6,195 bases of DNA from Bacteroidota bacterium (GTDB lineage Bacteria; Bacteroidota; Bacteroidia; Bacteroidales; Prolixibacteraceae). The translations under genes were made by a program, and so were the position numbers. Of the stretch, positions 1 to 6,177 are shown one piece after another; position 1 is the first letter of the stretch, and the number at the start of each line of letters is the position of its first letter. Location: contig JAEYNZ010000079.1 of assembly GCA_023412195.1 (NCBI GenBank), forward strand, positions 1-6,195, in the 5' to 3' direction. The notes below the pieces were generated by a model. That model searched no databases and was not told where the DNA came from. It saw nothing but the letters and a program-made list of their open reading frames with translations.

Positions 1-47
1 TTCAAAATCAAAACAAGTAATATTACCGTCTCCTATGCCTCTGAAAG

Positions 48-68
48 TTCTCCGAATGTTTTGGAGAA
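48..68. repeat. Small inverted repeat (6-bp arms, 9-nt loop)
   Basis: TTCTCC (48-53) is the reverse complement of GGAGAA (63-68), with a 9-nt loop between them. Allowing one bulged A at 69, the stem extends by G47-C70 and A46-T71. Neither strand has a T-run after the stem, so it is not a convincing intrinsic terminator. It could be the eroded 3' end of a transcript from the left, or chance in AT-rich DNA. Confidence 0.3.
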
Positions 69-127
69 ACTCTCATAGCAGAATGCTCTTTTTAGATGAA
101 ACAATACGGAGTTTACCGAATGCTTAC

Positions 128-331
128 GATACTTGTGTCTATTAGTCTTGATACTTGTGTCTGCTAGTCTTGATACTTGTGTCTATTAGTCTTGATACTT
201 GTGTCTATTAGTCTTGATACTTGCGTCTATTAGTCTTGATACTTGTGTCTGCTAGTCTTGATACTTGTGTCTATAAGTCTTGATACTCGTGTCTATAAGT
301 CTTTATACTTGCGTCTACTAGTCATGATACT
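128..331. repeat. 22-bp tandem repeat array, about 9.3 copies
   Basis: Nine full head-to-tail 22-bp units start at 128, 150, 172, 194, 216, 238, 260, 282 and 304. A six-base stub, GATACT, follows at 326-331. Each unit reads GATACTTGTGTCT, then three variable bases (ATT, GCT, ATA or ACT), then AGTCTT. Units 1, 3 and 4 are identical, and units 2 and 6 are identical to each other. Divergence increases at the right-hand end: unit 8 has TC for TT, and unit 9 differs at both ends. There are no unique spacers, so it is not a CRISPR. Each unit contains an imperfect dyad, GATAC-TT-GTGTC, with one mismatch between the arms. The 22-bp period is close to two helical turns, so repeated protein binding on nearly one face of the helix is possible. 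Alternatively it is a neutral minisatellite. The array ends about 115 bp before the promoter of the peptidase gene. Confidence 0.95.
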
Positions 332-422
332 AAAATATTTAAGTTTTTTTTAGCAGTTTATTACAGCAGAGATTCGCATCATCTCGTCATTTTGTTAATG
401 AAAATGTAACCTTTGGTACCTG

Positions 423-454
423 TTGCCAGACGCATTTACTTTTTTTTATTTTTG
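423..454 (+). promoter_or_regulatory. Bacteroidetes-type promoter for the S46 peptidase gene
   Basis: TATTTTTG at 447-454 matches the Bacteroidetes -7 consensus TAnnTTTG exactly. A TTG at 423-425 lies 21 bases upstream, a fitting place for the -33 element. Transcription would begin near 461, giving a leader of about 26 nt before the ATG at 487. The leader (TAAAAATCAATGATATCTG and onward) is A/T-rich with no Shine-Dalgarno sequence, as is usual in this phylum. The -7 match falls in a T-rich stretch, which raises the chance of coincidence. Confidence 0.5.
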
Positions 455-486
455 TATGAATAAAAATCAATGATATCTGATTTTCC

Positions 487-2664
487 ATGAGAAAACTTTT
501 GCTTTTTGTTTTGCTGGTTGTATTGGGAACCGGCTTTCTGTCTGCTAAAGAAGGAATGTGGATTCCGCTTCTACTTGAAAAATATAATATGGCAGAAATG
601 CGGCAGCTTGGGTTTCAGCTCTCGTCAGAGGATGTTTATGATCCGGCAGGCGACAGCATGAAAGATGCCGTTGTAGTGTTTGGAGGTGGCTGTACAGGAG
701 GCATGATTTCCGCCGAAGGCCTGCTTATAACAAATCATCATTGCGGGTATCGCCAGATCCAGTCGCACAGTTCCATAGAAAATGATTACCTCACCGATGG
801 CTTTTGGGCAATGAACAGACAGGAGGAACTTCCTAATCCCGGACTAACCGTTCGCTTTCTGGAATATATGGAAGATGTAACTGCCCGGATTATGGAAGGA
901 ACTGAAAATCTGGAAGGTGAGGAGCTGGACAAAAAGATAGTGGAAAACACCATCAGGACCGAAAGACAGGCTTCTGAGCGTGGTAAGTATTTTTCACAGG
1001 TCAAGCCTTTGTTTTACGGTAATCAGTATTATCTCTACGTCTACAAGATTTATCATGATGTACGACTTGTTGGAGCTCCACCTTCTGCAATAGGTAAGTT
1101 CGGGGGTGATACCGATAACTGGATGTGGCCACGGCACACGGGGGATTTCGCTCTCTTTCGTGTATATGCCGGTCCGGACAATGAACCGGCTGAATATTCT
1201 CCCGATAATGTACCTTTCAGGCCCAAAAAGTTCTTTCCGGTATCTTTAAGCGGGGTGCAGCCGGAAGATTTTACTATGGTTTTTGGAAATCCAGGCAACA
1301 CCATGCAATACATCCCTTCTCATGAAGTGGATATTATTCTGAACCAGCGGGATCCTGACAGGATTGCCATCAGGGACAGAAAGCTGGAAATTATGAATGC
1401 AGATATGGCTGAAAATCCACTTGTCAGGATTCAATATGCAGCCAAGCATGCTACTGTCAGCAATGCATGGAAGAAGTGGCAGGGGGAAATTACAGGACTT
1501 CAGCGACTGGATGCAGTAGGTAAAAAACAAGCTTTTGAAGAAGATTTTAAAAAATGGGCAGTAGCAAATGGAACCTGGGAAAATACGTATCAACCGGTTT
1601 TCGAAAACTTTGATTCCTTATATACCGTATACCGCGATTATATAAAAGCATCAGATTATTATTCAGAGATCGTATTGCGGGGCATTGAACTGTTTGAACT
1701 TGCTTCACGGTTCAGTAACATTATTTACAGCATTGAGAATAACCAGGAAAAGTTAGTGGAAGGGCATCTTAAAAGTGCAGCCGGACAGTTGCCTGCTTTT
1801 TTCAGGAATTACAATCAGCCAACCGATGAAAAACTGTTTGAAACATTGCTTCCCATGCTCGTTCATGATCTGAAGCCTGCATTTGTTCCTGATCATTTAA
1901 ACATACTCCTGTCAAAATATACAAGGGACAATCTGGTGAAAAATATTTACAGGAAATCGGTTCTGAATGACCATAAACAACTTTCACAATTGATTGAAAA
2001 AGGGGACCGGCAGGCATTGCTGCAGTTAAAAAAAGATCCTTTAATGGAATTGTACGAAGTCCTGTTTCTCCATTATGATAAGATGATTAAACCGGTGGTT
2101 GATCTGACCACGGCAGAAATTAACAGGAATATGAAAATATATATGGCCGGCATAATGCAGATGAAGGAAGGCCAGCCCTTATATCCGGATGCTAACCTGA
2201 CCCTGCGGGTTGCTTATGGTAAGGTGGAAGGTTATAAGCCCAAAGACGGGGTTGTTTATAAGCATTATACCACACTTGATGGAATTATGGAAAAGGATAA
2301 CCCGGATATTTATGATTACAACGTACCACAGCGGCTGCGCGACTTATACAATGCAGCCGATTTTGGCCCCTATGCGATGGATGGCGGGAAACTTCCTGTG
2401 GCATTTACGGCCTCTAACCATACTACGGGCGGCAATTCCGGCAGTCCGGTAGTTAACGGAAATGGGGAACTGATAGGAGTTAATTTCGACCGCTGCTGGG
2501 AAGGAACAATGAGCGACATCATGTATGACCCTGAAATGAGTCGCAATATTATGGTGGATATGAGGTATGTGTTGTTTATTATCGACAGGTTTGCAGGTGC
2601 CGGTTATTTGCTTGAGGAAATGGAATTGTCGGGTGTTCAGCATGTGGTGCCGGAACTGCAATAA
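487..2664 (+). CDS. S46 family dipeptidyl-peptidase, DPP11-like (Asp/Glu-specific type)
   Basis: This is a secreted serine exopeptidase that releases dipeptides from the N-terminus of peptides in the periplasm, feeding amino-acid catabolism. It has 725 residues, close to the usual 710-725 of family S46. Residues 1-20 form a signal peptide (RK, then a Leu/Val-rich core, cleavage probably before KEGMW). There is no lipobox Cys. The chymotrypsin-like catalytic triad reads as His85 (TNHHCGY), Asp220 (PRHTGDF) and Ser651 (TGGNSGSP). Cys69 and Cys86 flank the His and could form the family's disulfide. N-terminus-binding residues are recognisable as Asn211-Trp212, Arg216 and Asp668. The residue 18 positions after the nucleophile is Arg669 (NFDRCWEG). 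In Porphyromonas gingivalis enzymes this position, 673, is Gly in DPP7 and Arg or Ser in DPP11, so acidic P1 preference is inferred. The gene is monocistronic, with its own promoter, and converges on the radical SAM gene across 30 bp. The family call is firm; the specificity is inferred. Confidence 0.95.
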   Translation: MRKLLLFVLLVVLGTGFLSAKEGMWIPLLLEKYNMAEMRQLGFQLSSEDVYDPAGDSMKDAVVVFGGGCTGGMISAEGLLITNHHCGYRQIQSHSSIENDYLTDGFWAMNRQEELPNPGLTVRFLEYMEDVTARIMEGTENLEGEELDKKIVENTIRTERQASERGKYFSQVKPLFYGNQYYLYVYKIYHDVRLVGAPPSAIGKFGGDTDNWMWPRHTGDFALFRVYAGPDNEPAEYSPDNVPFRPKKFFPVSLSGVQPEDFTMVFGNPGNTMQYIPSHEVDIILNQRDPDRIAIRDRKLEIMNADMAENPLVRIQYAAKHATVSNAWKKWQGEITGLQRLDAVGKKQAFEEDFKKWAVANGTWENTYQPVFENFDSLYTVYRDYIKASDYYSEIVLRGIELFELASRFSNIIYSIENNQEKLVEGHLKSAAGQLPAFFRNYNQPTDEKLFETLLPMLVHDLKPAFVPDHLNILLSKYTRDNLVKNIYRKSVLNDHKQLSQLIEKGDRQALLQLKKDPLMELYEVLFLHYDKMIKPVVDLTTAEINRNMKIYMAGIMQMKEGQPLYPDANLTLRVAYGKVEGYKPKDGVVYKHYTTLDGIMEKDNPDIYDYNVPQRLRDLYNAADFGPYAMDGGKLPVAFTASNHTTGGNSGSPVVNGNGELIGVNFDRCWEGTMSDIMYDPEMSRNIMVDMRYVLFIIDRFAGAGYLLEEMELSGVQHVVPELQ

Positions 2665-2694
2665 AAAAAGGATGTTTTTGTTTCGTTCGGATAT

Positions 2695-3933
2695 TTAATA
2701 TTCCCGCAGGCCTTTTTCAATATATTCCATTTGCCAAATCCCGAAAAGAAATGGATTTTCAGGAATTTGTTCCGGTTCATGGTTCAGCAGTTCTTCCAGC
2801 TGAGAGTTCAGGTCAGGATCAACTTCCTGGTTTTTCATTGCTGTTTCCGTGTTGATATAACAAGTCATGGAAGGCAGATTTATTTCAATACCTTCTCCCA
2901 CTTTTTTATGAGAAACAACAAGTGCTTTATAGCCGATAGAATTACCCTTCAGCAATCTTATAAATCCTTTTTCTGTTACATCTGATTTCGCTTTATTTTG
3001 AGTAAGGGCAAGCCGTTGACGGAATCCTGCAGCCTGGAAGCGGTTTTTAAACCAAAAGGAACAGTAGTTGATTCCCATAGAAATTTTCTGCTTTTGGGCG
3101 TATTCCAGCAGTTCAAGAGCTGTAAGCTCAGATTCAAGCACTACAGGCTGCTCAGCAGGTACATAAGTGTATGGATGTTTCAGAAGTTTTGGAGCATTAT
3201 GCTTTGTAAGCCGCAGCTGATGCAGGTTCAGGTTGCTCACCCCTGCTTCTGCCATTTCAGACAGCAATTGTTTCAGTTTGGTTTTTTTTTCGGGAACTGC
3301 AGGTATTTCAATGGTGACCTGAGGAATGATCCCTTTAGCCAGCTTGACTTTATCAAGTTTATATCCTGTTGCTCCAATGTCAAACCGTATTTCATCGAGA
3401 CCTGCTTCTGCCAGAAGGCTCAGCTTTTCTTTGGTTGCAAGGATGCCGTTGGTATACATCCAGATGTATATCTCAGGAGAGCACAAATTACGAACGGTTT
3501 TCAGGTAGTGAAGCGTCCGTTCAAAGAACAGCAAGGGTTCACCTCCGCTGAAACTGACTCCCTTAAATCCAAAATAATTGATATAATCAGCATAGCTTTC
3601 AGCAGTTTCGAAATTCAGGCTTTGGGTTGCAGGAACTTCATCATTGAGTTGGGCCGAAGGGCAGTAAAAGCAAGCTGCATTGCATTTGTTGGTTATGAAC
3701 AGGCAACTCCAGAGGCCTTGTCCGCAAAGGCGGCAACCTTTTGAAATCTGCCTGTGAAAAGGCTTTGTATCTTTAAACAACAGGCTTTCCTTCAGGTTGG
3801 CCAGCAGCTTTTCCTTTTTTAACTGGGCATCAGGGGCCTTCATCGAGTTGAGCCATTTGATGTTTGAAAAGCCCGAGAACTGCCTTCTGTTGTTATTTTG
3901 AAGATCGTTGAGGTAATTACTGAATGAATCCAT
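2695..3933 (-). CDS. Radical SAM protein with extra CxxC motif, COG2108-like, function unknown
   Basis: This is a predicted [4Fe-4S]/S-adenosylmethionine radical enzyme of 412 residues; the substrate is unknown. The cluster motif CxxxCxxC is Cys84-Cys88-Cys91 (CNAACFYC). It is followed by the SAM-binding GGEP at 130-133 and a YTNG strand at 160-163. Before the core lies Cys67-x-x-Cys70 (GCRLCGQG), 13 residues ahead of the first cluster Cys. A C-terminal block NYCSFWFKNRFQ (289-300) supplies Cys291. This pattern resembles, from memory, the uncharacterised COG2108 proteins related to pyruvate formate-lyase activating enzyme. I choose the ATG at 3933. The frame extends to a GTG at 3984, but that codon lies inside the loop of a strong inverted repeat and would add 17 hydrophobic residues unlike the family start. 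There is no Shine-Dalgarno sequence. It lies downstream of the ATP-grasp fusion gene on the same strand, across 224 bp. The radical SAM call is firm; the subgroup is tentative. Confidence 0.88.
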   Translation of the reverse strand: MDSFSNYLNDLQNNNRRQFSGFSNIKWLNSMKAPDAQLKKEKLLANLKESLLFKDTKPFHRQISKGCRLCGQGLWSCLFITNKCNAACFYCPSAQLNDEVPATQSLNFETAESYADYINYFGFKGVSFSGGEPLLFFERTLHYLKTVRNLCSPEIYIWMYTNGILATKEKLSLLAEAGLDEIRFDIGATGYKLDKVKLAKGIIPQVTIEIPAVPEKKTKLKQLLSEMAEAGVSNLNLHQLRLTKHNAPKLLKHPYTYVPAEQPVVLESELTALELLEYAQKQKISMGINYCSFWFKNRFQAAGFRQRLALTQNKAKSDVTEKGFIRLLKGNSIGYKALVVSHKKVGEGIEINLPSMTCYINTETAMKNQEVDPDLNSQLEELLNHEPEQIPENPFLFGIWQMEYIEKGLREY

Positions 3934-3958
3934 GTAAAATGAAAATGAATGAATAAAG

Positions 3959-4006
3959 AGAACTCTGAAATTCCTGTTGTACACCGCAACAGGATCTTAG
4001 AGTTCT
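3959..4006 (-). promoter_or_regulatory. Two-part inverted repeat (RNA hairpin) upstream of the radical SAM gene
   Basis: AGAACTCT (3959-3966) pairs with AGAGTTCT (3999-4006), and inside it TCCTGTTG (3972-3979) pairs with CAACAGGA (3987-3994). The two 8-bp perfect stems are separated by a short asymmetric internal loop (5 and 4 nt) and capped by a 7-nt loop (3980-3986). Read on the minus strand it sits 25 nt upstream of the ATG at 3933, and T-rich but interrupted sequence follows it. On the plus strand it is followed by GAAAAAAC, which does not fit a terminator. It could be a 5'-leader structure controlling the radical SAM gene, a leaky terminator after the ATP-grasp gene, or a copy of a dispersed palindromic repeat. 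I do not recognise it as any known riboswitch class. Confidence 0.6.
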
Positions 4007-4157
4007 GAAAAAACATAAAGGCTCAACATCATTGTGCCCGTATGTCCTTTCATAAAATTCATTCTATTCATTGACAGGCGGCAGTGGTTAAATTTACACA
4101 TGGTTTTATTCATTTTAATATAGCCTGTCGAGGTAGCATGAAAAGATTTATTTATAA

Positions 4158-6113
4158 TTAAACGGTGACAAACTGTGCTATGTTCCGGTTGATTTCGATC
4201 CGGTTGAAGATTGAACGCATGATTTTCCCATAAAGCTCATCTTTCAGGATAAAGTCTTCAATTCCTTCATCGATATTGGGGTTGTCATTTATTTCAATTA
4301 CAACCACTTCATTGTTCACCATTTTAAGGTCAACTCCGTAAAGCCCGTCACCTATAAGCGAAGCAGCTTTGACAGCTGTTTTGATAACCTGAACTGGTAC
4401 TTCTTCGAAAGGAACTGTATCAGCCTTTCCATAGTTATTCTTGTTGCCGCTTTTCCAGTTATAAATCTGCCAGTGGTCTTTAGCCATATAGTATTTACAG
4501 GCAAACAGAGGTGCCTGATCGAGCACACCAATACGCCAGTCGAATTCTGATGGCATGAATTCCTGTACGATAATAAGATCCGATAACCTGAACAGCCTTT
4601 TGAGTGAAGTATCAAGTTCTTCGGGTGTATTAACTTTTTCAACCCCAAGCGAAAAGGCACTATCGGGTTGTTTCAGTACCATCGGGAAAGTCATGTGAGC
4701 GGTCTGCATCCTCCTGTATGTCGATTTTGACAACACAACAGTGGATGGTGTTTTTATTTTATTTTGCCTGAGCCGCTCATTTTGAAATATTTTATTGGAG
4801 CAGCGTAAAATCGACCATGGATCATCAATTACCACAAGGCCTTCGGCATAGGCAGTCCTAGAAAAGTGATAAGTATGGTTATTTACACTTGTTGTTTCCC
4901 TGATAAATAGTGCGTCGAATTCAGATAGCTGGCTTAAATCATCCTTAGTTATGAATTCAGTATAAAAACCTTCTTTCTCTGCAGCTTTTTTAAAATTTTG
5001 CAGTGCTTCGGAACAGGAAGGAGGATTTTTTTCCTTAGGATTGACCAAAATTGCAAGGTCGTATTTAAAATTCCTGAATCGTGGTCTAGTAAACCGTTTT
5101 TTTGAGAAATAGTCGCGGGCAAAATCCTGGACTTTATCCAGGTGGTCGGGGTTTACCTTCTTCAGGCTTAATGGTATGACTTTTTGAATCATCCATTTTT
5201 CAGTTTTCACGAAATCAATCTGAAGCAGGGGAGCTTCAAACATATGATATAGTTTTTGCGCCAGTTGCCTGAATTTTGGATTGGCTGATTTTCCAAAATA
5301 AACATAGATACTTATTTTGGTACCTTCAACGGGTTTAAGTGTTTTCTGTATGTCTTCATCTATATAACCTGACAGGGAGCGCACCAGGGACTGACTGCTA
5401 AAGTCACGCAATGTGGTGACATTGGGGATAACCCTGTGGTCGCGGGCAGAAGCCAGCAGCGACACATAATACCCCATTTTCTGGTACTGGTAAGAGTTGC
5501 TCAGGTTAAATATCCTGACATTTTTCAGTGACTGATATTCTGGTCCGGTAATGTATTTTCTGGATGATACCACTTTTACACCTTCAATATCGAGGTTCCA
5601 TGTTTTTGGGTTCCTGACGATGATGATGTTTGATATGCTTTGTTTATCGATATTTTCATCAATCATCAGCACCATCCGCTGACCATGTTCACCTTGCATA
5701 TAGTAATCGGGAAGCTCTTCTGTTATTTTAAAGCCTGCATTTTGGTATAACTGCAACAGTTTCTGATCCGATTTGCGAACCTCCAGGGAGATACGGCTTG
5801 TTTTGCGTGACCGGGCAAGGTTCATTGCATAATCAAGCAATTGCCTGCCTATTCCCTGGCCCTGGTATTCAGGTAGTACGGCTATTGAAAATATACGTAA
5901 CGTTTTGGCATAAAGATAAAAAGTGGCTGAGCCTACAGGCTTTTTACCTTTACCATTTTGGGTTTCCGCAATTATAACTTTTTGCAGTGGGCTTGTGATG
6001 CTGTACCGGATAGCCCGGCGGGTGCTTTGCTGAAATTCGGGGAAACTGCCTTTTTCAAGTTCCTCTAAAAAATTTAAGTCGTTTTGTTCTGATTTTCTGA
6101 TATTTACCTTCAT
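4158..6113 (-). CDS. GNAT acetyltransferase - RLAN - RimK-like ATP-grasp ligase fusion
   Basis: This 651-residue, probably cytosolic fusion has three parts. Residues 1-150 form a GNAT acyltransferase whose acetyl-CoA loop is Gln84-x-x-Gly87-x-Gly89 (PEYQGQGIGRQLL), followed by the LYQNAGFK helix (122-129). Residues about 161-310 match the RLAN domain (RimK-like ATP-grasp N-terminal), notably RIFNLSNSYQYQKMGYY (200-216). Residues about 350-640 form a RimK-like ATP-grasp, with FIRETTSV (403-410), SILRCSNK (434-441), ATP-binding Lys481, FDWRIGV (524-530), GVDLK (593-597) and the metal site EINDNPN (607-613). ATP-grasp enzymes activate a carboxylate as acyl phosphate and join it to an amine or thiol. 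All key residues look intact. From memory, proteobacterial relatives carry the RLAN-ATP-grasp as a separate protein beside a GNAT-C39-like peptidase protein; here the GNAT is joined directly. Substrate unknown: peptide, amino-acid conjugate or protein tail are all possible. It is not ribosomal RimK, which lacks the first two domains. The ATG at 6113 begins the GNAT fold properly. Confidence 0.93.
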   Translation of the reverse strand: MKVNIRKSEQNDLNFLEELEKGSFPEFQQSTRRAIRYSITSPLQKVIIAETQNGKGKKPVGSATFYLYAKTLRIFSIAVLPEYQGQGIGRQLLDYAMNLARSRKTSRISLEVRKSDQKLLQLYQNAGFKITEELPDYYMQGEHGQRMVLMIDENIDKQSISNIIIVRNPKTWNLDIEGVKVVSSRKYITGPEYQSLKNVRIFNLSNSYQYQKMGYYVSLLASARDHRVIPNVTTLRDFSSQSLVRSLSGYIDEDIQKTLKPVEGTKISIYVYFGKSANPKFRQLAQKLYHMFEAPLLQIDFVKTEKWMIQKVIPLSLKKVNPDHLDKVQDFARDYFSKKRFTRPRFRNFKYDLAILVNPKEKNPPSCSEALQNFKKAAEKEGFYTEFITKDDLSQLSEFDALFIRETTSVNNHTYHFSRTAYAEGLVVIDDPWSILRCSNKIFQNERLRQNKIKTPSTVVLSKSTYRRMQTAHMTFPMVLKQPDSAFSLGVEKVNTPEELDTSLKRLFRLSDLIIVQEFMPSEFDWRIGVLDQAPLFACKYYMAKDHWQIYNWKSGNKNNYGKADTVPFEEVPVQVIKTAVKAASLIGDGLYGVDLKMVNNEVVVIEINDNPNIDEGIEDFILKDELYGKIMRSIFNRIEINRNIAQFVTV

Positions 6114-6136
6114 TATTTGTGTTAAGAAAAACGAAT

Positions 6137-6144
6137 CAAATGTA
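6137..6144 (-). promoter_or_regulatory. Candidate -7 promoter box for the GNAT-ATP-grasp gene
   Basis: Read on the minus strand, TACATTTG matches the Bacteroidetes -7 consensus TAnnTTTG exactly. It lies 23 nt upstream of the ATG at 6113. I find no TTG or TTTG at the expected 17-23 base spacing. The nearest TTTG on this strand is 30 bases upstream, so the -33 half is weak or absent. Transcription would begin about 15 nt before the start codon, giving a short leader without Shine-Dalgarno. Confidence 0.4.
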
Positions 6145-6161
6145 GTATATATTTGTGTTTG

Positions 6162-6177
6162 TTGTTATATATAACAA
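6162..6177. promoter_or_regulatory. Perfect 16-bp palindrome, possible operator
   Basis: TTGTTATA (6162-6169) and TATAACAA (6170-6177) are exact reverse complements with no gap. The palindrome lies 17-33 bases upstream of the candidate -7 box of the GNAT-ATP-grasp gene, where the -33 region would be. A dimeric regulator bound here would cover the promoter. The DNA is strongly AT-rich, so chance formation is possible. Confidence 0.35.

Larger units (their letters stand above)
1..486. other. Non-coding region upstream of the peptidase gene
   Basis: No credible gene is visible in these 486 bases on either strand. The stretch contains, in order, a small inverted repeat (48-68), a 22-bp tandem repeat array (128-331), AT-rich sequence with T-runs (about 332-360 and 439-453), and a Bacteroidetes-type promoter (423-454). 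Any gene lying to the left must end before the window or run away from it. The array itself cannot encode a protein: its unit is not a multiple of three, so the reading frame shifts with each copy and all forward frames meet TAG within 66 nt. Confidence 0.7.

Noticed and set aside
51..125. Repeated CCGAATG words at 52 and 117
   Set aside because: The match is only about seven bases with different flanks, consistent with chance.
128..331. CRISPR array
   Set aside because: The repeats are directly abutting 22-bp units with no unique spacers, and no cas gene is present.
1246..1593. Minus-strand open frame of 115 codons
   Set aside because: It is antisense to the S46 peptidase, which has a full catalytic triad and normal family length. 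No domain or start signal supports the antisense frame.
2665..2694. Bidirectional terminator between the convergent genes
   Set aside because: Only an A-run and a T-run that could pair weakly are present, with no GC-rich stem. Too weak to annotate.
2998..3744. 248-codon open frame on the plus strand
   Set aside because: It lies wholly antisense to the radical SAM gene, whose cluster and GGEP motifs are intact. The antisense product has no recognisable domain.
4158..6113. Calling this gene rimK
   Set aside because: RimK acting on ribosomal protein S6 is about 300 residues and lacks the GNAT and RLAN domains. This is a different branch of the ATP-grasp family.
6148..6155. Plus-strand promoter TATATTTG pointing out of the window
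   Set aside because: It matches the -7 consensus but has no -33 element at proper spacing, and no downstream gene is visible within the 40 bases left. AT-rich DNA yields such matches easily.
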